Below, one piece after another: positions 1 through 5,495 of a stretch of 5,495 nucleotides of DNA. The notes beneath the pieces are model-generated. The model saw only the letters and a program-made list of their open reading frames with translations. It ran no database searches and was not told the DNA's origin. The stretch covers positions 1-5,495 of the forward strand of contig JAGWUK010000244.1 in assembly GCA_028868455.1 (NCBI GenBank), read 5' to 3'. Positions within the stretch are counted from its first letter, which is position 1; each line of letters starts with the position of its first letter. The DNA comes from Burkholderiales bacterium. Its GTDB lineage: Bacteria; Pseudomonadota; Gammaproteobacteria; Burkholderiales; Burkholderiaceae_D. The translations under genes and the position numbers were made by a program.

Positions 1-181
1 GCGCGCCGATTTCATCGCGCAATGGAAAGCCCATCAGACTAAGGGCCAGCCCGCTGTCGCCATTCTGCGCACCGATATTTATGCTGAATTAAAACAGCAG
101 GACTTCCCCATGCGCGTGATCGGCGAAGACCCTAAACGCGTTATCGTCGCCAATCTGGTCAACGTTCCGCAATCTAAATAA
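1..181 (+). CDS. arnT: C-terminal end of a probable ArnT-type lipid A aminoarabinose transferase (5' end outside window)
   Basis: The frame beginning at base 2 is open from the left edge and ends at TAA 179-181, giving the last 59 residues of a longer protein. The visible tail is soluble and mixed alpha/beta. It contains a stretch reading PAVAILRTDIYAEL, then FPMRVIGED, then RVIVAN, and ends in VPQSK. ArnT is a GT-C (family 39/83) inner-membrane enzyme that transfers L-Ara4N from undecaprenyl phosphate to lipid A phosphates, and it has a C-terminal periplasmic domain after its membrane helices. The tail is compatible with such a domain but carries no catalytic motif, so the assignment rests mainly on context: it lies 7 bases upstream of an ArnE/F-like gene inside an arn cluster. 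Another glycosyltransferase of the same superfamily is possible. Confidence 0.6.
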   Translation, partial: RADFIAQWKAHQTKGQPAVAILRTDIYAELKQQDFPMRVIGEDPKRVIVANLVNVPQSK

Positions 182-188
182 AGTCATT

Positions 189-560
189 ATGAATCTGAAT
201 ACCTTCGGTTTTATCCTCACCGGCATTTTATTGAATGCGCTGGCGCAGTTGTTACTCAAAATGGGCACCAACGCCGTCGGCGCCATCCACCTGACCGCAG
301 AAAACTGGTTTGCGACCGGCCTGAAACTGGCAACACAACTCCCCATCATCGGCGGACTGAGCTGCTACGTCATTTCGGTGGTGGTCTGGATCATAGGCTT
401 GTCGCGAGTCGATGTATCCATCGCCTATCCCATGCTCTCGATTGGTTACATCGTCAACGCCCTCGGTGCCTGGTATTTTTTAGGCGAAGTCATGTCTTTG
501 CAACGTTTGCTGGCAATTGGTGTCATTATCATTGGCGTCGCCTTGCTGGTAAAAAGCTAA
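189..560 (+). CDS. Small EamA/SMR-family membrane protein, ArnE/ArnF-like undecaprenyl-phosphate-Ara4N flippase subunit
   Basis: This 123-residue protein is almost wholly hydrophobic, with four likely membrane helices at about residues 5-24, 52-71, 77-97 and 103-121. Recognisable family features are NALAQLLLKMG near residues 16-26, VSIAYPMLSIGYIVN near 76-90 and a conserved Glu (E100) after helix 3 in YFLGE. In enterobacteria ArnE (about 111 residues) and ArnF (about 128) act together in flipping undecaprenyl-phosphate-L-Ara4N to the periplasmic face. The IAYPMLS motif recalls ArnE, whereas the length and the Y-x-x-S-V-x-x-W segment before it recall ArnF, so I leave the symbol blank. It starts 7 bases after the arnT stop, with only a weak purine-rich Shine-Dalgarno stretch (AATAAAG), which suggests cotranscription or coupling. 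No second subunit is visible in the window. A drug-exporting SMR protein is a less likely alternative given the context. Confidence 0.82.
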   Translation: MNLNTFGFILTGILLNALAQLLLKMGTNAVGAIHLTAENWFATGLKLATQLPIIGGLSCYVISVVVWIIGLSRVDVSIAYPMLSIGYIVNALGAWYFLGEVMSLQRLLAIGVIIIGVALLVKS

Positions 561-568
561 ACCGGCAA
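543..568 (+). other. Short stem-loop across the stop codon of the ArnE/F-like gene
   Basis: TTGCTGGT (543-550) can pair with ACCGGCAA (561-568), giving eight base pairs including one U-G wobble around a 10-base loop that contains the TAA stop. No T-run follows, so it is not a canonical intrinsic terminator. It could stabilise the end of the upstream message or occur by chance. Confidence 0.3.
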
Positions 569-675
569 ATCCACGTCATTAGTGGGAGTATAGGCAAAAA
601 CCTGCCTTATAGCGCACAGAAATAAAGCGACATAAAAATATACTCTACCTCAGTATCTATTTCACAAGGATGAAT
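561..675 (+). promoter_or_regulatory. Longest intergenic gap of the cluster; possible internal promoter/operator for arnB onward
   Basis: All other gene junctions here are 1 to 60 bases, so this 115-base gap stands out. It becomes AT-rich towards arnB. It holds a 5-base inverted repeat AGGCA-aaaacc-TGCCT (592-607), which extends to TATAGGCA/TGCCTTATA (589-611) with one bulge. It also holds a second dyad, ATACT-ctacctc-AGTAT (640-656). A TATACT hexamer at 639-644 resembles a -10 box and overlaps that dyad, but no good -35 hexamer lies 16-18 bases upstream. I did not find a convincing PmrA-type direct repeat (CTTAAT/CTTAAG). The promoter call is therefore an inference from spacing, base composition and dyads. 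Confidence 0.3.
666..670 (+). promoter_or_regulatory. Ribosome binding site deciding the arnB start
   Basis: AAGGA sits 5 bases before the ATG at 676. The alternative in-frame ATG at 670 overlaps this site and so cannot use it. The 676 start also gives an N-terminus beginning MSD and then FLPF, matching the MSDFLPF start of enterobacterial ArnB as I recall it. Confidence 0.7.
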
Positions 676-1803
676 ATGAGCGATTCTTTAGCATTTTTAC
701 CTTTTACCAAACCCAGTATTGATGAAGACACGATCGCTGCCGTCGCCGACGTCTTGCGCTCCGGCTGGCTGACGTCCGGCCCGAATGTACAAAAACTGGA
801 AGCACAATTATCCGAATATTTCGGCGGACGCCCGGTACGCACTTTCAATTCTGGCACTTGCACGATGGAGATTGCCTTACGCATCGCTGGCATTGGCGCT
901 GGCGATGAAGTGATTACCACGCCGAATTCCTGGGTTGCCACGGCCAATGTCATCATTGAAACAGGCGCCACGCCAGTCTTTGTCGATATCGATCCAAAAA
1001 CGCACAACATCGATTTGAATAAAGTCGAAGCCGTCATCACACCACGTACCAAGGCCATTATTCCGGTGCATATGTGTGGCCTGCCCTGCGACATGGATAA
1101 ACTGTATGAGTTGGCCGACAAATACAAACTGCGTGTCGTGGAAGATGCCGCGCAAGCGATAGGATCAAGCTGGAAAGGCAAACGCATTGGCGCTTTTGGT
1201 GACTTCGTCTCGTTCAGCTTCCAGGTCAATAAAAACATCATGACTGGCGAAGGCGGCTGTCTGGTGTTGAATAATGCAGAAGAAGCGCGCCTGGCCGAAA
1301 AATATCGCCTGCAAGGCGTGACGCGCAGCGGGCTCGACGGGATTGATGTCGATGTGCTGGGCGGCAAATACAATATGACGGACATCGCCGCTGCCATCGG
1401 CCTCGGGCAGATGAAGCACCTGGCTGAATTCAATGCCAAACGCGCCGAACTCGCGCGCCATTACTTCAGCAGTTTTGGCGCCGATTTTGAAACGCAGACC
1501 GGCGCAGAATTGCCGGTAGCGAATTTCGAGAACAGCAACTGGCACATGTTCCACATCGTCCTGCCTGAGAACGTCAACCGCGCGGTCTTTATGCAGCAAA
1601 TGCTGGACAAGAAAATCGGACTTGGCTATCACTATCGCGCTATCCATCTGTTCACCTACTATCGTGAACGCGGCTTTACGGACGGCATGTTCCCGATTGC
1701 AGAACGTGTCGGCAAACAAATTGTCACCTTGCCATTATTCCCGGCAATGAACAAGGAAGATGTCGAAAGGGTGGTGTCTGCGGTAAAATCCTGCCTTCTT
1801 TGA
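676..1803 (+). CDS. arnB: ArnB, UDP-4-amino-4-deoxy-L-arabinose--oxoglutarate aminotransferase
   Basis: This 375-residue protein belongs to the DegT/DnrJ/EryC1/StrS family of PLP-dependent sugar aminotransferases; enterobacterial ArnB is about 380 residues. In the cytosol it transfers an amino group from glutamate to UDP-L-4-keto-arabinose, giving UDP-L-Ara4N. Visible motifs, counted from the ATG at 676, are FLPFTKP (8-13), SGWLTSGP (29-36), the PLP phosphate-binding NSGTCTMEIAL (58-68), ITPRTKAIIPVH (121-132), VVEDAAQAIG with Asp157 expected to contact the pyridine nitrogen, and SFSFQVNKNI with Lys186 as the Schiff-base lysine. GEGG (191-194), KYNMTDIAAAIG and HYRAIHLFTYYRERGF follow. The residues before the lysine (QVN) differ from the HAI of the enterobacterial enzyme. 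The neighbouring arnC and both arnA halves support ArnB over other sugar aminotransferases. The stop lies 19 bases before arnC. Confidence 0.92.
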   Translation: MSDSLAFLPFTKPSIDEDTIAAVADVLRSGWLTSGPNVQKLEAQLSEYFGGRPVRTFNSGTCTMEIALRIAGIGAGDEVITTPNSWVATANVIIETGATPVFVDIDPKTHNIDLNKVEAVITPRTKAIIPVHMCGLPCDMDKLYELADKYKLRVVEDAAQAIGSSWKGKRIGAFGDFVSFSFQVNKNIMTGEGGCLVLNNAEEARLAEKYRLQGVTRSGLDGIDVDVLGGKYNMTDIAAAIGLGQMKHLAEFNAKRAELARHYFSSFGADFETQTGAELPVANFENSNWHMFHIVLPENVNRAVFMQQMLDKKIGLGYHYRAIHLFTYYRERGFTDGMFPIAERVGKQIVTLPLFPAMNKEDVERVVSAVKSCLL

Positions 1804-1822
1804 AATCGGCAAGAACAATCCA

Positions 1823-2788
1823 ATGAAACCCGAACTTTCTGTTGTTATCCCTGTATACAACGAAGAATCTGGCCTCGCCAAGTTATTTGCGCGGCTATAT
1901 CCTGCTCTGGATGCACTGGCAACGCGCGGCATCAGCTATGAAATCGTCTTCGTCAACGACGGCAGCCGTGACAATACGCCGGCGTTGCTGGCGGATCAAT
2001 ACCGCCTGCGCCCGGATGTCACACGCGTCGTTTTGTTTAACGGCAATTACGGTCAGCACATGGCGATTTTGGCGGGTTTCGAGGCGACACGCGGAGACAT
2101 CGTCGTGACGCTGGATGCCGATTTGCAGAATCCACCGGAAGAAATCGGCGCACTGGTCGACAAGATGCGCGAAGGCTACGATTACGTCGGATCAATCCGG
2201 CGCAAACGTCAGGATTCCGCCTGGCGCACTTTCGCTTCCAAAGCCATGAATCGCTTCCGCGAAAAAATCACCCGCATCAAAATCACCGATCAGGGCAATA
2301 TGCTGCGCGCCTATGGCCGCAACGTCATTAACCTGATTAACCAGTGCAGCGAAGTCAATACCTTCGTGCCTGCCCTGGCATACACCTTTGCCCGCAAGCC
2401 GACGGAAATCATTGTCGAGCATGAAGAGCGTGCGGCGGGCGAATCCAAATATTCGCTGTACAGCCTGATACGCCTGAACTTTGACCTGATGACCGGCTTT
2501 TCCATCATGCCTTTGCAATGGTTTTCCATGCTCGGCATGGCACTCTCGTGTCTGTCCGGCGGACTGGTGGTTTTACTGTTGATACGCCGTTTTGCGCTGG
2601 GTGCGGAGGCCGAAGGCTTGTTCACGCTGTTTGCCATCGCCTTCTTCCTGATGGGTGTCATCCTGTTTGGTATCGGTTTGCTCGGCGAATACGTCGGACG
2701 CATCTACCAGCAAGTGCGCGGTCGCCCGCGTTATGTCGTGCAAACCATCCTCGAGCAATCAGGCGAAGACCTGCCTGAGGCAAACTAA
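1823..2788 (+). CDS. arnC: ArnC, undecaprenyl-phosphate 4-deoxy-4-formamido-L-arabinose transferase
   Basis: The product has 321 residues; E. coli ArnC has 322. It is a GT2-type glycosyltransferase that moves Ara4FN from UDP to undecaprenyl phosphate on the cytoplasmic side of the inner membrane. In order it shows VVIPVYNEE (7-15), VNDGSRD (44-50), NYGQHMAILAGF (75-86), the metal-binding DAD (98-100) within LDADLQNPPEE, a TDQGNMLRAY segment (155-164) where family members often have a DYG-CMLRAY form, and AAGESKYS (204-211). Two membrane helices follow at about 232-254 and 266-288, then LLGEYVGRIY and RGRPRYVV, the normal dolichol-phosphate-sugar synthase/ArnC architecture. The ATG at 1823 has only a weak AAGA upstream, but it places VVIPVYNEE at the usual distance from the N-terminus. 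DPM/GtrB-like enzymes are related, but the length and context favour ArnC. Confidence 0.93.
   Translation: MKPELSVVIPVYNEESGLAKLFARLYPALDALATRGISYEIVFVNDGSRDNTPALLADQYRLRPDVTRVVLFNGNYGQHMAILAGFEATRGDIVVTLDADLQNPPEEIGALVDKMREGYDYVGSIRRKRQDSAWRTFASKAMNRFREKITRIKITDQGNMLRAYGRNVINLINQCSEVNTFVPALAYTFARKPTEIIVEHEERAAGESKYSLYSLIRLNFDLMTGFSIMPLQWFSMLGMALSCLSGGLVVLLLIRRFALGAEAEGLFTLFAIAFFLMGVILFGIGLLGEYVGRIYQQVRGRPRYVVQTILEQSGEDLPEAN
2776..2780 (+). promoter_or_regulatory. Ribosome binding site for the formyltransferase, inside the end of arnC
   Basis: TGAGG lies 9 bases before the ATG at 2790 and overlaps the last codons of arnC. The arnC stop (2786-2788) and the next start are one base apart, so terminating ribosomes could feed the downstream gene. 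This supports 2790 over the ATG at 2655, which lies deep in arnC. Confidence 0.6.
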
Positions 2789-2789
2789 G

Positions 2790-3707
2790 ATGCAGCCAAC
2801 TACACCTACCGCCGTCGTTTTCGCCTATCACAACGTCGGCGTGCGTTGCATCAAAACCCTGCTGGCGCGCGGCATACACATCGCCCTCGTCGTCAGTCAC
2901 GAAGACAATCCAGCCGAGACAATCTGGTTTGAGTCCGTCGCCGCCTTGTGTGCAGAGTCCGGCATTCCGTGCATTACGCCTGCCGATCCGAAGTCACCTG
3001 AGTTATCAGCGCGTATCGCCGAGATTGCACCGGATTTTATTTTCAGTTTTTATTACCGGCACATGTTACCCGTCGAATTGCTGGCACTGGCAAAACGCGG
3101 CGCCTATAATCTGCACGGCTCCTTATTACCGAAATACCGTGGTCGCGTCCCCGTCAATTGGGCTGTATTGCATGGCGAGACTGAAACTGGTGCAACGCTG
3201 CACGCAATGGCGGCCAAGCCTGATGCGGGCGCCATCATTGCCCAGACGCCGGTACCGATTCTGCCCGACGATACCGCTTACGAAGTATTCGGCAAACTGA
3301 CAGTGGCAGCCGAGCAAACTCTGTGGCAAGCCTTACCTGGATTGATTCAGGGCAATGCCGTTGCGCTCACCAATGATTTGTCGCAAGGCAGCTATTTTGG
3401 CGGACGCAAGCCCGAAGATGGTCGCATCGACTGGTCACAAACGGCACAACAAGTCTACAACCTGCACCGCGCCGTCGCTCCGCCTTACCCTGGCGCATTT
3501 ACCGAGATCGCTGACCATCGCTTTGTGATCAGCAAGGCAAGACTTTATCGTCCGGCCATCGCAAATTTGCCGCAAGGCTTGCATGTGGTAGATAATGTCG
3601 TCCTCGGCGTGTGCGGCGATGGTCACGCAATACGTATCATCGAATTGCGATGCGATGATAAAGTCATCACGGCACAAGAATTGCAACAATTGATAGCGAA
3701 AGCTTAA
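2790..3707 (+). CDS. arnA: Stand-alone UDP-Ara4N formyltransferase (N-terminal half of ArnA)
   Basis: The 305-residue product matches the roughly 300-residue formyltransferase half of the 660-residue bifunctional ArnA. It uses N10-formyltetrahydrofolate to make UDP-Ara4FN in the cytosol. The sequence shows VVFAYHNVG (9-17), HEDNP (37-41), then FSFYYRHMLP (85-94) and NLHGSLLPKYRGR (107-119). Asn107 and His109, with Asp145 in KPDAGAIIAQ, are the expected catalytic triad of the formyltransferase fold (Asn102, His104 and Asp140 in E. coli ArnA). NWAVLHGETETGATLH (123-138) is also typical. A C-terminal region (about 205-300), including AVAPPYPGAF, corresponds to the usual OB-like subdomain. The protein ends with ELQQLIAKA and TAA and does not continue into the decarboxylase, so ArnA is split here. 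Methionyl-tRNA formyltransferase is a relative, but the ArnA-type N-terminus and the operon argue against it. Confidence 0.9.
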   Translation: MQPTTPTAVVFAYHNVGVRCIKTLLARGIHIALVVSHEDNPAETIWFESVAALCAESGIPCITPADPKSPELSARIAEIAPDFIFSFYYRHMLPVELLALAKRGAYNLHGSLLPKYRGRVPVNWAVLHGETETGATLHAMAAKPDAGAIIAQTPVPILPDDTAYEVFGKLTVAAEQTLWQALPGLIQGNAVALTNDLSQGSYFGGRKPEDGRIDWSQTAQQVYNLHRAVAPPYPGAFTEIADHRFVISKARLYRPAIANLPQGLHVVDNVVLGVCGDGHAIRIIELRCDDKVITAQELQQLIAKA

Positions 3708-3716
3708 TTGCTTTCG
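3697..3716 (+). other. Perfect 7-bp hairpin across the formyltransferase stop codon
   Basis: CGAAAGC (3697-3703) and GCTTTCG (3710-3716) are exact reverse complements around the 6-base loop TTAATT, and the TAA stop (3705-3707) lies in the loop. No U-tract follows, so it does not look like an intrinsic terminator. Its position between two genes that are fused elsewhere suggests a role in mRNA processing or stability, or in setting the ratio of the two enzymes. That role is inferred. Confidence 0.5.
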
Positions 3717-3720
3717 AACG

Positions 3721-3739
3721 TGCCGGAAACCATCCGGCA
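3721..3739 (+). other. Second perfect 7-bp hairpin in the gap between the two ArnA-half genes
   Basis: TGCCGGA (3721-3727) and TCCGGCA (3733-3739) are exact reverse complements around the loop AACCA. The hairpin starts 4 bases after the previous one and ends 28 bases before the decarboxylase ATG. The sequence after it (ATCAACATTTACATT) lacks a clean T-run, so termination is unlikely to be strong. Confidence 0.5.
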
Positions 3740-3767
3740 ATCAACATTTACATTAAAAGAATCCACC

Positions 3768-4808
3768 ATGAAAAAAGTCCTTATTCTCGGCGTGAACGGC
3801 TTCATCGGCCACCATCTGTCCAAACGCATCCTGGAAACCACGGACTGGGAAGTCTACGGAATGGACATGCAAACCGAGCGCTTAGGCGACTTGCTCAATC
3901 ATCCGCGCATGCACTTCTTTGAAGGCGACATCACGATTAATAAAGAATGGGTCGAATATCACGTCAAGAAATGCGACGTCATCCTGCCGCTGGTGGCGAT
4001 TGCTACGCCTTCCACTTACGTCAAGCAACCTTTGCGCGTATTTGAACTCGATTTCGAAGCGAATCTGCCTATCGTGCGCTCCGCTGCCAAATACGGCAAA
4101 CATCTGGTATTTCCATCGACATCGGAAGTCTACGGCATGTGCCACGACGAAGAATTCGACCCTGAAGAGTCCGAACTGATCTGCGGCCCCATCAATAAAC
4201 CACGCTGGATTTACTCATGTGCGAAGCAATTGATGGATCGCGTGATCTGGGGTTACGGCATGGAAGGCCTGAACTTCACCCTGTTCCGCCCATTTAACTG
4301 GATCGGCGCCGGACTCGACAATATTCATACGCCAAAAGAAGGCAGCTCACGCGTCGTCACGCAATTTTTCGGCCATATCGTGCGCGGCGAAAACATCTCG
4401 CTGGTTGATGGCGGCGCACAGAAACGCGCATTCACTTATATCGATGACGGTATTGATGCACTGATGCGCATTATCGCCAACAAAGATGGCATTGCTTCCG
4501 GCAAGATCTATAACATCGGCAATCCGACCAATAATTTCTCTATCCGTGAACTCGCCCACATGATGCTGGATCTGGCCGCTGAATATCCTGAATATGCCGA
4601 TAGCGCGAAAAAAGTTCAATTGACTGAAACCACCTCCGCAGCCTATTACGGCAAAGGCTATCAAGACGTCCAAAACCGCGTACCTAAAATCACGAATACC
4701 TGTGAAGAGCTCGGCTGGAAACCAGTTACGACCATGAAAGACACGATGCGCAACATTTTCGACGCCTACCGTTCACAAGTGGCCGAAGCACGCGCTTTGA
4801 TGGATTAA
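3768..4808 (+). CDS. Stand-alone UDP-glucuronate C-4 decarboxylase (C-terminal half of ArnA)
   Basis: This 346-residue SDR-family (extended NAD-dependent epimerase/dehydratase type) protein matches the C-terminal half of ArnA. It oxidises and decarboxylates UDP-glucuronate to UDP-L-4-keto-arabinose, the substrate of ArnB. Counted from ATG 3768, it shows the Rossmann glycine motif GVNGFIG (8-14), FEGDI (51-55), LVAIATPSTYVKQP (75-88) and PSTSEVYGMC (116-125), with Ser119 and Glu120 matching Ser433 and Glu434 of E. coli ArnA. The Tyr149-x3-Lys153 pair lies in RWIYSCAKQ. FRPFNWIG, VDGGAQKRAFTYIDDGIDAL and YYGKGYQDVQNR follow, with Arg304 matching the catalytic Arg619. The frame is open back to TTG 3708, but those 20 codons overlap a hairpin and have no family counterpart. 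AAAGA lies 7 bases before ATG 3768, which I chose. The symbol is left blank because arnA normally denotes the fused gene. Confidence 0.91.
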   Translation: MKKVLILGVNGFIGHHLSKRILETTDWEVYGMDMQTERLGDLLNHPRMHFFEGDITINKEWVEYHVKKCDVILPLVAIATPSTYVKQPLRVFELDFEANLPIVRSAAKYGKHLVFPSTSEVYGMCHDEEFDPEESELICGPINKPRWIYSCAKQLMDRVIWGYGMEGLNFTLFRPFNWIGAGLDNIHTPKEGSSRVVTQFFGHIVRGENISLVDGGAQKRAFTYIDDGIDALMRIIANKDGIASGKIYNIGNPTNNFSIRELAHMMLDLAAEYPEYADSAKKVQLTETTSAAYYGKGYQDVQNRVPKITNTCEELGWKPVTTMKDTMRNIFDAYRSQVAEARALMD

Positions 4809-4813
4809 TCAAC

Positions 4814-5495
4814 TTGCCTTCCATCGTCCTCAAGATCGACGTCGATACCTATCGCGGCACCATGGAAGGCGTACCAAACCTGGTACGCATCCTGACTCAG
4901 CACGAAGCCGGCGCGACTTTTCTTTTTTCGCTCGGAAAAGACCATACCGGATGGGCACTGCGACGTGCTTTTCGTCCGGGTTTTTTCCAAAAAGTCTCCC
5001 GTACGTCGGTCGTCGAACATTACGGCATTAAAACCCTGATGTATGGCGTTTTTTTACCCGCGCCCGACATAGGCAGCCGCACAAAGGAAATGCGTGCCGT
5101 ACAGGCGGCAGGTTTCGAATGCGGCATACATACCTGGGATCATGTGGTCTGGCAGGACAATGTGCGCCAGCGCGACGCCAACTGGACACGCCATCAGCTA
5201 AAACAGGCACATCAACGTTTTCAGCAAATTTTCGGACACACGCCCAAAACCCACGGTGCCGCCGGATGGCAGATGAACGAGCACGCATTTGCTCAACTGG
5301 ATCAATTTGGCATGGCTTATGCATCAGATGGCCGTGCCATGTTAAAAGACGATGGGCAACTGCAAAACCCGGAATTTGGCCCTTATCGCCTGCAAGTCGG
5401 TACCGTTGTCCAAAGTTGCATCCAAATGCCAACCACCTTGCCAACACTGGACGAGTTGCTGGGGCGTGAAATCGATGGAATAACGATTACGACGT
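4814..5495 (+). CDS. arnD: ArnD, 4-deoxy-4-formamido-L-arabinose-phosphoundecaprenol deformylase (3' end outside window)
   Basis: The frame from TTG 4814 is open for 227 codons to the right edge; E. coli ArnD has about 296 residues, so roughly three quarters is present. The enzyme removes the formyl group from undecaprenyl-phosphate-Ara4FN at the cytoplasmic membrane, making the coupling reactions effectively irreversible. It is a NodB-like polysaccharide deacetylase. KIDVDTYRGTMEGVP (7-21) carries Asp9 and Asp11. GIHTWDH (104-110) supplies the His106/His110 metal-ligand pair. AAGWQM (149-154) and MPTTLPTLDELLGR (205-218) are typical of ArnD. No in-frame ATG precedes the conserved KIDVDT start in the nearby upstream sequence I read, and the first downstream ATG (4862) would remove the catalytic aspartates. 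TTG 4814 therefore is the likely start, with a weak GGAT upstream inside the previous gene. The gap to the decarboxylase stop is 5 bases. Confidence 0.9.
   Translation, partial: MPSIVLKIDVDTYRGTMEGVPNLVRILTQHEAGATFLFSLGKDHTGWALRRAFRPGFFQKVSRTSVVEHYGIKTLMYGVFLPAPDIGSRTKEMRAVQAAGFECGIHTWDHVVWQDNVRQRDANWTRHQLKQAHQRFQQIFGHTPKTHGAAGWQMNEHAFAQLDQFGMAYASDGRAMLKDDGQLQNPEFGPYRLQVGTVVQSCIQMPTTLPTLDELLGREIDGITITT

Noticed and set aside
657..1439. A 260-codon open frame on the minus strand opposite arnB
   Set aside because: It is antisense to a strongly conserved enzyme gene, its product is rich in Ser, Arg and Pro with no recognisable motif, and it is explained by codon bias in arnB.
1165..1719. A 184-codon minus-strand open frame within arnB
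   Set aside because: Antisense shadow in another frame; no motif and no ribosome site supporting it.
2655..2789. N-terminal extension of the formyltransferase from ATG 2655
   Set aside because: The extra 45 residues overlap the conserved arnC C-terminus in another frame and have no counterpart in ArnA. ATG 2790 has a ribosome site and gives the usual length.
3708..3767. TTG 3708 start adding 20 residues to the decarboxylase
   Set aside because: It begins directly after the previous stop, inside a hairpin, and the added residues do not belong to the Rossmann fold, which starts at MKKVLILG.
4871..4886. Perfect 6-bp inverted repeat GTACCA-aacc-TGGTAC in early arnD
   Set aside because: It is short and lies within conserved codons, so chance is the simplest explanation; no associated signal was seen.
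5028..5469. Open frames on both strands overlapping the right end (5028-5447 minus, 5119-5469 plus)
   Set aside because: Both overlap the arnD frame, which has clear deacetylase motifs through this region. Their products are Arg/Cys-rich and unrecognisable.

Overview
The window is a densely packed, one-strand (+) stretch of an arn (pmrHFIJKLM-type) locus. These genes make 4-amino-4-deoxy-L-arabinose (L-Ara4N), carry it on undecaprenyl phosphate and transfer it to lipid A, which lowers the negative surface charge and gives resistance to polymyxin and cationic antimicrobial peptides. The source should be a Gram-negative bacterium. Moderate GC content, the divergence from the enterobacterial proteins and the rearranged gene order suggest a betaproteobacterium (Burkholderiales, perhaps Oxalobacteraceae). 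That placement is an inference, because no rRNA or other marker is present.

Layout, left to right: the 3' end of a gene that fits arnT (1-181); a small four-helix EamA/SMR-type transporter resembling ArnE/ArnF (189-560); a 115-base gap with dyad symmetries and a possible promoter; arnB aminotransferase (676-1803); arnC glycosyltransferase (1823-2788); a stand-alone formyltransferase equal to the N-terminal half of ArnA (2790-3707); a 60-base gap in which two perfect hairpins lie back to back; a stand-alone UDP-glucuronate decarboxylase equal to the C-terminal half of ArnA (3768-4808); and arnD deformylase, which starts at a TTG codon and runs off the right edge (4814-5495).

The pathway reads as follows. 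The decarboxylase oxidises UDP-glucuronate to the 4-keto-pentose, ArnB transaminates it to UDP-Ara4N, and the formyltransferase makes UDP-Ara4FN. ArnC moves Ara4FN to undecaprenyl phosphate and ArnD removes the formyl group. The ArnE/F-like protein is expected to help flip the lipid across the inner membrane, and ArnT transfers the sugar to lipid A in the periplasm. The UDP-glucose dehydrogenase that supplies UDP-glucuronate is not in the window.

Compared with the enterobacterial order arnB-C-A-D-T-E-F, this locus is rotated (T-E-B-C-A-A'-D), has ArnA split into two genes, and shows only one small transporter subunit. I see no mobile element, CRISPR array, tRNA or rRNA. The system itself is known; what merits attention is its architecture and the non-coding structures in the two gaps.
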